Below, in pieces: positions 45,405 to 53,866 of a stretch of DNA of 64,000 nucleotides. Within the stretch, counting starts at the first letter, position 1. Each line of letters opens with the position of its first letter. Made by a program: the position numbers and the translations under genes. Origin of the DNA: Candidatus Saccharibacteria bacterium oral taxon 488 (GTDB lineage: Bacteria; Patescibacteriota; Saccharimonadia; Saccharimonadales; Saccharimonadaceae); NCBI GenBank assembly GCA_013100805.1, contig CP040000.1:744001-808000 (forward strand), written 5' to 3'. Under the pieces are notes generated by a model that was not told the DNA's origin, did not search any database, and worked only from the letters and a program-made list of their open reading frames with translations.

Positions 45405-47630
45405 CTACTCGGTCTGGTTAGCCTCTGCCCGCGTCAGTTTATCAACCATCGGCAGGATCAAGTAAATACCAATGATAGCTGCCGCCAGGCCGATACCAAC
45501 GATGGCAAAGTAGGTTGGTGTTAACACCGGCTTCAGCGTCGTCGAGAACATTTTCGTAAATACCGCCCCCGTCCAAACACCAATACTGCACGATAGAAGA
45601 GAAGTAATCAGTAGTGGCGCCACCGACTCAACCATCACCAAGCGTTTCAGTTGAATGAGACGCATACCGCCCAGCCGCAAAGTGTATAGCGAGCGACGAC
45701 GCTCCATCAGCCCGCCAATCGTCGAAACGATCAAGCTCGCCACCGCCACGAACAGTGTCACGCCAATACCAACATAGGCCAGGTCGGCAAACTCGCGGAT
45801 CGTCGGATTGATATGCGGCTTCTTGGCATCAGTACCGCTCACCGCGTATGTCAAATCGTACTGATTAGCTTTCGCTGTCACCAGGGTGCGCAGCTTCTCG
45901 ATGTCATTGTCTGACTTCAATGTCACCAAATATTCTTTCACGCCGTTCGTATTAACCTTGTTGTTAATCAACGATACGTTTTTTACCACTGGCGCGTCAA
46001 AATTCAACAGCGCAAACTGGTCAGGCTGGGCGTTATTTGGGCACGTGTGCTCGGTGTACGCCGCCAAATCCTGGCAGCGAATCGCGTCGCCGTCCTCGCG
46101 CGGATAAATCGTCGCCACCGACGTGATGTAAGACTTCTGCTGCAGCTGCTTCGCCATATCGCCAGGCAGCGACCGACCGATGACAATTGCCGTGCCGCGC
46201 TTTAATTGTGAAAAACCGTTATCTTTGACAGCCTGAGCATTTAAGCCCTCGATACCGCTGGTCGCCGTCAAGTAAAAGCTACCCGCAAACAGCGCCAGCA
46301 CCACGCCGCTAACACTGCGGAAAACCGTTCGCGAGTGCACCGCCGTACGCTTACCGGCAATCAACATTGAGCCGTTATTAGCCCAGCGCGCTGCCAGCAG
46401 CGACAGCTTATTGGTCAGCCAGCCGCCAGCCAAAATCAGCCCAAACATCACCAGCAGCAGTGCTGCAGTCAATAACAGCATCGGTATAGCCGATTCTTTG
46501 TTAGCGTCCAGCCAATCCCGTCCCGGCTTTGACGACAGCCACGCAAAGAACGCGATACCAAGTGCCGGTACCAGCGCCCGCCAAGCGCGCAATTTCTTCA
46601 CCTTTTCAACCGAACGCGACACACCTAGCGGCGAAATCTGCGCCCGGCGCATCCGCCGCCAGTTGACAAACATCGTCAACCCCAGCGTCAGACCGATAAT
46701 CAACGCGTATTGCGTGCCAGTTAACACCAAATCGCCAGGATTAAACCGCATACCGTCCATCTTGAAATCCTGCAGCGGCGCTTGCAACAGCCAGAACGTG
46801 CCTAGCCCGATAATCACGCCAACCACCGACGCCAACAGCGACTCCAGCATCAATATCCGTGCCACCTGCCGCTTAGTCGCACCGATCAGCCGCAAAGCAG
46901 CATAACGTTTCTCGCGTTGCGCCGCGCCCAGCTGTGTTGCTACCGATACGAAAATAACAATCGGGAACAGTAAGATTGTCCCGCCGACACTAAATACGAT
47001 GACGGCAACCGGGTCTATTTTAGCATCCGATTTTAATCCGTTAGCGTCCGTCCGATAAACGTCAGCAAAGTATGATGGCTGCCCCTGAGATTTGGTAAAA
47101 GCATCGCTCTCGGCCACTTCCTCGGCGCTAGCACCGCGCACTATCATCAGCGCATCCGGACTGGCGGTATATTCGCTAGGAATTACGCCGAGGTATTTGG
47201 TATTTTTACCAAAACGCGCCAAGATATTATCCTCTGGGTATTCAGCAACCGCATCAGCCAACGCTTTTGATAAGTAATATTCGCCAGGACGCGGAGTTTT
47301 TAGTTTGGCAAACTGCGGCGATTTAGCCGTACCGTACATCGAGTAATACTGGATATATTGACCGCGCCATTTTGACGCATCACCGCGCCGGGTACCGCCA
47401 ACTTTCAGCGGCTCGACACCAGCAATCGGTTTTTGTTCGGCTACACCGCGGGCTGCCTGATACGCCGCCGTATTAATTGCTAGTCCACTAGCACGCCCCA
47501 TTAGACCGTTGACACCAGCCGTAAAGTAGCACACCAGTACGATCCCCAGTGCCACCGCCGCCGTAGTCAAGCCCAGACGCGCGAATGACTGGCGACCAGA
47601 CTTTTTTAATAACATCCAACTGACACTCAT
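45405..47630 (-). CDS. FtsX/MacB-type ABC exporter permease
   Basis: 741 aa. Two FtsX-like membrane domains (about 230-320 and 615-720), a first membrane segment at about 18-38 and two extracytoplasmic regions, as in BceB/LolE-like permeases that move peptides or lipids or extract antimicrobial peptides. Overlaps the ATPase gene by 4 bases and is controlled with it by the PadR protein. Confidence 0.9.
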   Translation of the reverse strand: MSVSWMLLKKSGRQSFARLGLTTAAVALGIVLVCYFTAGVNGLMGRASGLAINTAAYQAARGVAEQKPIAGVEPLKVGGTRRGDASKWRGQYIQYYSMYGTAKSPQFAKLKTPRPGEYYLSKALADAVAEYPEDNILARFGKNTKYLGVIPSEYTASPDALMIVRGASAEEVAESDAFTKSQGQPSYFADVYRTDANGLKSDAKIDPVAVIVFSVGGTILLFPIVIFVSVATQLGAAQREKRYAALRLIGATKRQVARILMLESLLASVVGVIIGLGTFWLLQAPLQDFKMDGMRFNPGDLVLTGTQYALIIGLTLGLTMFVNWRRMRRAQISPLGVSRSVEKVKKLRAWRALVPALGIAFFAWLSSKPGRDWLDANKESAIPMLLLTAALLLVMFGLILAGGWLTNKLSLLAARWANNGSMLIAGKRTAVHSRTVFRSVSGVVLALFAGSFYLTATSGIEGLNAQAVKDNGFSQLKRGTAIVIGRSLPGDMAKQLQQKSYITSVATIYPREDGDAIRCQDLAAYTEHTCPNNAQPDQFALLNFDAPVVKNVSLINNKVNTNGVKEYLVTLKSDNDIEKLRTLVTAKANQYDLTYAVSGTDAKKPHINPTIREFADLAYVGIGVTLFVAVASLIVSTIGGLMERRRSLYTLRLGGMRLIQLKRLVMVESVAPLLITSLLSCSIGVWTGAVFTKMFSTTLKPVLTPTYFAIVGIGLAAAIIGIYLILPMVDKLTRAEANQTE

Positions 47631-48352
47631 TTGACAGCCCCCGCATTGGTTTTACCGGGTTTGCTTGATGTATTTACCGCTATATCAACACCAGAAATCT
47701 GCCCGTCGCGAACAATAATTTCCCGATCAGCATAAGCAGCAATCGTCGGTTCGTGCGTCACCATGATGACTGTTGTGCCGTGCTCTTTGGCGGTTTTGAT
47801 GAATAGCTCCATAACTCTCTCTGAATTCAGACTGTCCAGCGAACCAGTCGGCTCATCAGCGAACAGCACTTTTGGCTCAATCACCATCGCCCGAGCGATC
47901 GCCACGCGCTGCATTTGTCCGCCCGATAATTCACCGAGCATACTGTCAGCTTTACTCGCCAGCTCAACCTTATTCAGCCATGTTTTCGCCTGCTGATAGG
48001 CTTCTTTACGCTTGACACCGTTCAGTAGCAGCGGCAGCGCCACATTATCCAGCGCTGTCAGCTCTGGCACCAACTGTCCGAACTGAAAGACAAAACCAAA
48101 GCTAGTGCGCCGTAAAATACTGCGCTGATCATCGCTCAGTTTGTCGATCCGCCGTCCGTCGAAATCAATCTCGCCGCTATCAACCTTGGTAATCGCCGCC
48201 AAGCTATGCAGCAGCGTCGACTTACCAGAACCTGACGGACCCATAATCGCCAGCACCTCGCCCGCCTCGACATCCAGGCTGACGCCGCGCAGCGCATGCG
48301 TTTGCCCGAACGACTTCTTAATATTTTTAGCGCTAATTATTGGTTTGATCAT
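47627..48352 (-). CDS. LolD/MacB-type ABC exporter ATPase
   Basis: 241 aa. Walker A GPSGSGKST, LSGGQMQR signature, Walker B VLFADEPTGSLD and VTHEPTIAAYADR, typical of the MacB/LolD class. Overlaps the padR-like gene by 20 bases and the permease by 4 bases, so the three form one operon. Confidence 0.94.
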   Translation of the reverse strand: MIKPIISAKNIKKSFGQTHALRGVSLDVEAGEVLAIMGPSGSGKSTLLHSLAAITKVDSGEIDFDGRRIDKLSDDQRSILRRTSFGFVFQFGQLVPELTALDNVALPLLLNGVKRKEAYQQAKTWLNKVELASKADSMLGELSGGQMQRVAIARAMVIEPKVLFADEPTGSLDSLNSERVMELFIKTAKEHGTTVIMVTHEPTIAAYADREIIVRDGQISGVDIAVNTSSKPGKTNAGAVK

Positions 48353-48875
48353 GCAAAATTTCCTCCTTTAGCCGCGTTAACCGCGAAATAGTTAATTCAA
48401 TCCAGCGCAAATCCGCCTCCAAATGATACAGCGCATGGTCGATCAGCAGCATATCCGACAAGCTACTATCGCGCCGCTGCGCTGTCAGCTCGCGCATTCG
48501 CTGGATGTGCGCCTGCCGTTGGTTATCCAGATATGGTGACGCATCGCCGTCCTTCAGAATCGCCAGCACCGCTTTGATATACATCGTCGCTTGCAGCTGC
48601 GGTGACGGCGCCTCTGGTGATTCCAGCCACGCTTGCAAATCCCGCTTGCCCTCATCGGTAATCTCATATCGAACTCTGTCTGGTCCGCCTGATTCGCTAG
48701 TATCAGTAATTTCTTTAACCTTGTTGTCGCGTTTGAGCCGCGCCAGGGTTGAATATATCTGACCAGTTAAAATTGGCTTATCTTTACCAAAATAGCCGTC
48801 ATATTTTTTCTTCAACTCATAGCCGTAATTTGACTCTTCCGCTAAAAAACCTAACAGTGTATATTGAACGCTCAT
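48333..48875 (-). CDS. PadR-family transcriptional regulator
   Basis: 180 aa. N-terminal winged helix (YTLLGFLAEESNYGYELKKK, GQIYSTLARLKRD, DRVRYEITDEGKRDLQAWL) and a C-terminal dimerisation helix region (Vir C-like). PadR proteins often repress neighbouring exporters and release on ligand. The start at 48875 is set by TATAGT 6 bases upstream. Two palindromic operators in its promoter suggest autorepression of the exporter operon. Confidence 0.9.
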   Translation of the reverse strand: MSVQYTLLGFLAEESNYGYELKKKYDGYFGKDKPILTGQIYSTLARLKRDNKVKEITDTSESGGPDRVRYEITDEGKRDLQAWLESPEAPSPQLQATMYIKAVLAILKDGDASPYLDNQRQAHIQRMRELTAQRRDSSLSDMLLIDHALYHLEADLRWIELTISRLTRLKEEILHDQTNN

Positions 48876-48883
48876 ACTCTTAC

Positions 48884-48933
48884 TATACACCCAGTGTTTA
48901 GTTATTGCAAGAGTTTTATACACTCGGTGTATA
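48884..48933 (-). promoter_or_regulatory. padR promoter with two palindromic operators
   Basis: TATACAC-TCG-GTGTATA (48917-48933, perfect 7-bp arms) and TATACAC-CCA-GTGTTTA (48884-48900, one mismatch) lie 33 bases apart, about three helical turns. TTGCAA (48905-48910) and TATAGT (48882-48887), spacer 17, form the promoter; the second operator covers the -10 box. The repeats probably bind the PadR protein. Confidence 0.8.
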
Positions 48934-49073
48934 GTTGCTATTACAACGTCCATTCACCCTATTGACACAGCATCCGCCCCATCACAGATAGCTCACCCCA
49001 CCAAACCGCCACGACCAGTAGCCCACCTCGCCAGAATACAGACTATTATTCAATTTTAGCGTATAATAGGTTC

Positions 49074-49682
49074 ATGGCACAGTTTTGCCGGGTATACCGT
49101 AAACGGCGATCGGTTAAGTCAGCTCTGTCGGGAATTGGCAAAATTCTCAGCTTGCCACAATACTTACTGCTAGCGGTTGTTTTATCGTTGCTGTTTGCAC
49201 TCATTATTTTCTTTGCCATCAATGCCAATTTTTACGGCCCACTGATGATGTCGCGACTACCAGTATTAGACAAAATCTCCCTTATCGGAACCATGTTCAT
49301 TGATATATTCAAACAGGGATTCAGCTCACTAAATGGTGCATTGCTCCTTGTGGTGTCACTCCTCCAAGGACTGTCAATTACCGTCGTCATTTTCACTGCC
49401 AAGAAAAATAAGCGCAATGAACAGTCGGTCACCAGACAAGTCGGACTCAGCGGCTTGGCCTCTGTGGCTGCTGCCATCGGGCTGGGCTGCGTTCCCTGCG
49501 GCACCTCACTCATTCTGCCGCTCGTTGCCGTGTTCTTCTCAGGTGCTGCCGCTGCCACTGCCGCCACCGTCGCTGGCACCATCGTCCTGATGTTAGCCCT
49601 GCTGTTAAGCCTCTTTTCACTCTACAAGTCTGGACAAATCGCCTTTATGTATACCGAATTAGCAAAACAGGAGGAACTATGA
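49074..49682 (+). CDS. Membrane protein with a CVPC motif, possible redox partner
   Basis: 202 aa with four or five membrane segments. The fourth contains GLGCVPCGTSLILP, a C-x2-C with a following glycine inside a hydrophobic helix, recalling DsbD or VKOR-type electron carriers, although the fold is not recognised. It overlaps the DsbA-like gene by 4 bases, so a role in reoxidising or reducing that protein is plausible. TATAAT lies 6 bases before the ATG (leaderless). Confidence 0.7.
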   Translation: MAQFCRVYRKRRSVKSALSGIGKILSLPQYLLLAVVLSLLFALIIFFAINANFYGPLMMSRLPVLDKISLIGTMFIDIFKQGFSSLNGALLLVVSLLQGLSITVVIFTAKKNKRNEQSVTRQVGLSGLASVAAAIGLGCVPCGTSLILPLVAVFFSGAAAATAATVAGTIVLMLALLLSLFSLYKSGQIAFMYTELAKQEEL

Positions 49683-50395
49683 ATCGACAAAAATCAGCGG
49701 GTGTAGCAATCATTTGGGTTATTTCAGGTATTTTGATCACGGCAATCGTCGCCTTGTTTATCTACGGCATCGTTAATCGTCCACCAAATCGCCACGTTGG
49801 TGACGGCAAACCATGGAATGAAAAAATGTCGCAAGGCTCTGCCGAGGCCAAGCATGTATTTGTTGATTATACTGATTATTTCTGCTCGTTCTGTGCAGAA
49901 GTTGAGGCGGCCACCAACGCTGATTTCTTCAAAAATGAGTACATCAAATCAGGTAAAGTTCGCTACGAACACCGCGTGGTGACACTACTCAAAGAAGTCA
50001 CCGACAACACAGAAACTGGTGCTCACGCTGCCTTTTGCGCCGCCGACCAAGACAAATATTGGCAATATACCCACGACATCGTGCCGCGCATCAAACGTGA
50101 TTATTTTGATAAAGGAATTGGCGTAAAGAACGTCGCCACACCACAAAAAATTCCGCCTCTGCCATTGGCATATTTCCTGACTTCTGCCAAAAATGTCGGC
50201 ATGGACGAGGCAAAATTTACTGATTGTATGACTAAGAAACCGCACCAAAACGAGATTGAGAATAATACCAAGAAAGCCCTCTCGCTTGGCGTGAGTGGTC
50301 TACCATACATGGTAGTCAATGACTATGTCGCCAGTGGATTTATGGGCGGCGAAAATGGACTGAAGGCAATTTTGAAAGCCGGCGGAGCGGACTGA
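49679..50395 (+). CDS. Membrane-anchored DsbA-family protein (CSFC)
   Basis: 238 aa. Membrane anchor at about 9-31, then a DsbA-like domain with CSFC at about 72-75 and the cis-proline loop SGLPYMVVN. Two further cysteines (AFCAAD, TDCMTK) could form a structural disulfide. Coupled by overlaps to the CVPC membrane gene before it and to the deacetylase after it (one shared base at 50395). Confidence 0.88.
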   Translation: MNRQKSAGVAIIWVISGILITAIVALFIYGIVNRPPNRHVGDGKPWNEKMSQGSAEAKHVFVDYTDYFCSFCAEVEAATNADFFKNEYIKSGKVRYEHRVVTLLKEVTDNTETGAHAAFCAADQDKYWQYTHDIVPRIKRDYFDKGIGVKNVATPQKIPPLPLAYFLTSAKNVGMDEAKFTDCMTKKPHQNEIENNTKKALSLGVSGLPYMVVNDYVASGFMGGENGLKAILKAGGAD

Positions 50396-51876
50396 TGCCC
50401 ACCAAAAAAATACAAAGTAAGCCTCAAAAATCATCGGCAAAACGACAATCAGCTCGGCCCAGTCGTGGGCCAAAAACTAATACAGCTCCTGCGAACCGAC
50501 CCAGACTGAGCAGTATTTTATTCACTACACTGCTTTTACTGATGGTAACCGCGATAGGTGTATTGTTCTACTTCCACTCCAAGCAACCACCAGCACAGCG
50601 CCCAACGGTCTTGGAAGATGAAAAATATTACTTCACCGACTCACGCTATGCTGGCATCCGCTCCAAGTTCGTAACACGCGACACCAAACACGAAAAAGTC
50701 TCAATTGAATACCCAATCACCAGCAATTCCAAAATCAACAAACTCATCGCCCGAACAATTGACCGCGCCGACGGTGATTTTCGCCACACCGCCACTAACG
50801 CTCCGACATTCGACCGGCCAATGACAGAGACGATTAGTTATCAAGTTACGCATAATAATTCGACCGCTCTGTCGATGATCGTCAATATTAAACAAGACAT
50901 GCACGGCGCGCATCCGGTGTCACTAACGCATTTTTGGACGTTTGACAAGAAGTCTGGCGAGGTGATTGGCTTGGATAATTTGACTGAAAAATCGGAGGAA
51001 GCCATCAAGGCAATCGTGGCAGCTGCCCGGCACGACGTCGCGCAAACCATCAAACAACGCCACCAACCAGAAGCAAATCTCGAGGAGATGATCACCAAGG
51101 AGGCGTTATCGAACTTCACCATCACTGATGATGGTAACACCTTGGCTTGGCCAATTGGACAGGCGTCGCTCTTGCCGTCAGCCTACGGCGAATTGACTAT
51201 CAAAGTGCCGACTGCTGCTGTTGCCAAATACCTGCAAAATTCGACGGCCCAAAAGCTAGCCAACTTTCCCAAGCCGCCAGAACCAAAGCCAGCGCCTGCG
51301 GCGCCAACACCCGCAAACCCAGGTAAAGTGATTGCCTTGACGTTTGACGACGGACCAGGCCCGTACACCGCGCAGCTGCTGGATATTTTGGATCAACATA
51401 GTGCTAAGGCCACCTTCTTCCTGATTGGCAGCAAAGTTTCCGCGCAAGCCGATATACTGCGACGCATGCACTCGCGCGGCCATCAACTGGGTAATCATTC
51501 GTGGTCGCACCCAGAGCTGCCTAAGCTATCAGTTGACCAAATTGCTGGCGAAATTGACCGTACCAACGAGGCCATCAGACAAGCCACTGGCGTCAAGCCG
51601 AGCATCTTGCGCCCGCCTTATGGTGCTGTCAATGGTGTTGTCCTGGAACAGCTTCGTGCACGCGGTATGTCATCAATCTTGTGGTCGGTCGACACGCGGG
51701 ATTGGGCTGATCGGAATAGCCAAATTGTCTGTTCGCGCGCCGTCGCTGGCGCTCGCCCTGGAGCCATCATCTTGATGCATGACATTCACCAAACTTCCGT
51801 CAATGCCGTGCCGTGTATCCTCAGCTCACTGAAGCAGCAGGGGTATTCATTTGTGACGATACAACGGTTGAATTAG
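50395..51876 (+). CDS. Membrane-anchored polysaccharide deacetylase (PdaC-like)
   Basis: 493 aa. Basic, low-complexity N-terminus, membrane anchor at about 41-62, a DUF3298/RsiV-like domain (about 85-280), a Pro/Ala linker and a NodB domain with TFDDGPG, HSWSHP, RPPYG, WSVDTRDW and LMHDIH, the full CE4 metal and catalytic set. It should deacetylate peptidoglycan or a related glycan outside the cell, a common lysozyme-resistance route. Last gene of the three-gene unit with the DsbA-like protein. Confidence 0.92.
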   Translation: MPTKKIQSKPQKSSAKRQSARPSRGPKTNTAPANRPRLSSILFTTLLLLMVTAIGVLFYFHSKQPPAQRPTVLEDEKYYFTDSRYAGIRSKFVTRDTKHEKVSIEYPITSNSKINKLIARTIDRADGDFRHTATNAPTFDRPMTETISYQVTHNNSTALSMIVNIKQDMHGAHPVSLTHFWTFDKKSGEVIGLDNLTEKSEEAIKAIVAAARHDVAQTIKQRHQPEANLEEMITKEALSNFTITDDGNTLAWPIGQASLLPSAYGELTIKVPTAAVAKYLQNSTAQKLANFPKPPEPKPAPAAPTPANPGKVIALTFDDGPGPYTAQLLDILDQHSAKATFFLIGSKVSAQADILRRMHSRGHQLGNHSWSHPELPKLSVDQIAGEIDRTNEAIRQATGVKPSILRPPYGAVNGVVLEQLRARGMSSILWSVDTRDWADRNSQIVCSRAVAGARPGAIILMHDIHQTSVNAVPCILSSLKQQGYSFVTIQRLN

Positions 51877-52103
51877 TCCGACTGATCAATGTCAAACACC
51901 TTGTATTTCGAGGTTGCACCGCGTACCAATTTTACCTTTGAGGGTGCCACACCGAGATGCTTTGCTAGTAGTTTCGCCGCCGATAGATTCGCTCGCCCCT
52001 CAATGGCCGGCGCCTTGGTATAGATCGTCAGCGAGCCATCATCGTTCATTACGACCTCTTCGCGGTGGCGGGAGTTGGGTTTGAGATGGACGGAGATTTT
52101 CAT
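51873..52103 (-). CDS. DUF167 (YggU-type) small protein
   Basis: 76 aa, the complete domain: ISVHLKPNSRH, APAIEGRAN, and LGVAPSKVKLVRGATSKYK. Function unknown in bacteria. It converges with the deacetylase gene and the two stop regions overlap by 4 bases. Confidence 0.88.
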   Translation of the reverse strand: MKISVHLKPNSRHREEVVMNDDGSLTIYTKAPAIEGRANLSAAKLLAKHLGVAPSKVKLVRGATSKYKVFDIDQSD

Positions 52104-52337
52104 GATACTTATTTCTATTACAGAGTTTTGTTACAGGCAAATTATTATCTAATTAACAGAGTTCGGATTGAGATGACAGGTTAATATCCAGGTCGTCCTT
52201 AATTATAGAGACTGATCAGCATTATTTTTAACGGCGTACTTCTTATTATGAAAGGAGGCTTATTTTTAGAGCAAGGTAGCCTCACACACTAATTCTAGCA
52301 TAGATATAGGGATTCGATGACGACACTTTACTCTTAC

Positions 52338-53138
52338 TTATTTATAGCTAGATTTAGCGTATTTCTTCTCGTTGCACTCCCACCTGCGTCGGCGTTTTCT
52401 ACTCTCAGCCGATTTACCCAAGCGCCACTCATTTGCATATGGTTCGTATCCTAAAGCCTCTAAGATACATATCATATCGGCATCATATTGAATACCTAGT
52501 ATAGTTTTAAGTGTTTTAAGTTCCCATCCCGATTTAGTGTCTATAAACTCTCTAATTTGGTATGCTTCTTTTATATTATTGTTCTTTATCCATTTGTTTA
52601 CTACTATTCTTATATTTTTATACTTTTTGTGGTAAATTATTCTCTTGATACAGCCCGGCAACCGCCCAACATATGAGGCTGCGGTCATAGTGTTAACAAT
52701 AAAGCTCAACCAGTCAAAACCCGCCGATCCAACCGCACCTAAGCCTATTGGTAAATAAACATCCAAATCGTTAGCATCTCCCGTTAAGACACCAGTCCTA
52801 ACCAGTTCTTCCAATTCCTTAAGTGTCCATATTCTATGCAATGATTCAGTAGGTGCTAAGAATTTTACACTTTTGTCTTTATTTACAGTATACGGTATTC
52901 CAAAATAGCCATATTTCTTAAAATTATCCTCAGAGCTATGCAAATAAATTGCTATAGGTCTAGTTTCATCAATACTTAAATATTTAGATAGATGATTACG
53001 ATGCTTTTTAAGAATAGCAAGGATGACTTCTCTAAGTGAATCATCCAAGTTCACTTGTTTTCTAGTAATAATAGTATTACCAAAACCGCTAAAATTCTTA
53101 TCAGGCAAAATAATTCTAATCTTGACTGACCTTTTCAT
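52338..53138 (-). CDS. AT-rich hypothetical protein, 266 aa
   Basis: Unrecognised. It starts MKRSVKIRIILPDK, has a glycine-rich hydrophobic patch (LPIGLGAVGSAGFDWLSF, about 127-144) that may be a membrane-interacting segment, and ends in a very basic tail (SRKRRRRW). Base composition is clearly more AT-rich than the core genes, as in the restriction locus next to it, so it probably arrived with that island. The 234 bases between it and the DUF167 gene hold only an inverted repeat (GAGGCT/AGCCTC near 52253-52285) and no gene I can support. Confidence 0.5.
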   Translation of the reverse strand: MKRSVKIRIILPDKNFSGFGNTIITRKQVNLDDSLREVILAILKKHRNHLSKYLSIDETRPIAIYLHSSEDNFKKYGYFGIPYTVNKDKSVKFLAPTESLHRIWTLKELEELVRTGVLTGDANDLDVYLPIGLGAVGSAGFDWLSFIVNTMTAASYVGRLPGCIKRIIYHKKYKNIRIVVNKWIKNNNIKEAYQIREFIDTKSGWELKTLKTILGIQYDADMICILEALGYEPYANEWRLGKSAESRKRRRRWECNEKKYAKSSYK

Positions 53139-53225
53139 TTACTATCCCTCGCTTTCTCTCGGAGTCCTATCCTTAAGTATAACGCTAATTAAATTAATCC
53201 TCCTATACATTACGCATACGACGCC

Positions 53226-53828
53226 TCAAAACGACATCGCCTCCAACTCCCGCGGTAAAATCTCCTGCACTTCTACCGAACCGGCCACCAAGTGATAACC
53301 ATGCAACTTTGACGGCAAGTCGTGCCCAGCTGAACCCCAATGAAATGGCTGATTTGCACTAAAATAATCCGGTAGTTCTGCGTTCAAAAAGTGCTCGCGC
53401 GGCAAATCCACCGATCCATCCTGATTAACAACCAGCGCTATCGATAAGCCCGACGTCATGCCATCTTCGTTTTTAGCATACGCCGCCGTCACCAGATGAA
53501 TCATTGGCTCAAATTTCAGCACAGACTGATCGATCGCCTCCATCTGCGCCTGACCGCGACGCGCAAGCTGCTGATTGATTTTTGTTGTTAATTCGTCAAC
53601 GCTATCCTTGCCATCACCAACACGGCAATAGTCGCAACCATCCGCCGCCTCGACATATTCCAGAAGCAAATCCATATCGACATCAGTGTCTTTAACGCCA
53701 TGCTGCGACAATTGCTCCACCATTTCGTGTAGCGCGCCCAGCAAACTATAATCATTGGCACTCCTGGCAGTGTCACCAATGCGGATGATAGTACGAGCGA
53801 TAGTAATAGGATTTTTAGATTTACTCAT
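53226..53828 (-). CDS. Hypothetical protein after hsdR, 200 aa
   Basis: Unrecognised soluble protein. Acidic, with a GCDYCRVGDGKDSVDEL segment that could bind a metal and a C-terminal beta-rich part. TACAAT lies 6 bases before the ATG at 53828, so it has its own leaderless promoter and need not be co-expressed with hsdR, 38 bases upstream. The longer start at 53870 would include the promoter. Confidence 0.55.
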   Translation of the reverse strand: MSKSKNPITIARTIIRIGDTARSANDYSLLGALHEMVEQLSQHGVKDTDVDMDLLLEYVEAADGCDYCRVGDGKDSVDELTTKINQQLARRGQAQMEAIDQSVLKFEPMIHLVTAAYAKNEDGMTSGLSIALVVNQDGSVDLPREHFLNAELPDYFSANQPFHWGSAGHDLPSKLHGYHLVAGSVEVQEILPRELEAMSF

Positions 53829-53866
53829 ATACCTATTGTACCCTGATCTATCATAATTAATATGCA

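Noticed and set aside
52104-52337. Possible small ORF or regulatory RNA near 52248-52292
   Set aside because: There is an AAAGGAGG sequence and a GAGGCT/AGCCTC repeat, but no start codon at a suitable distance and no terminator.
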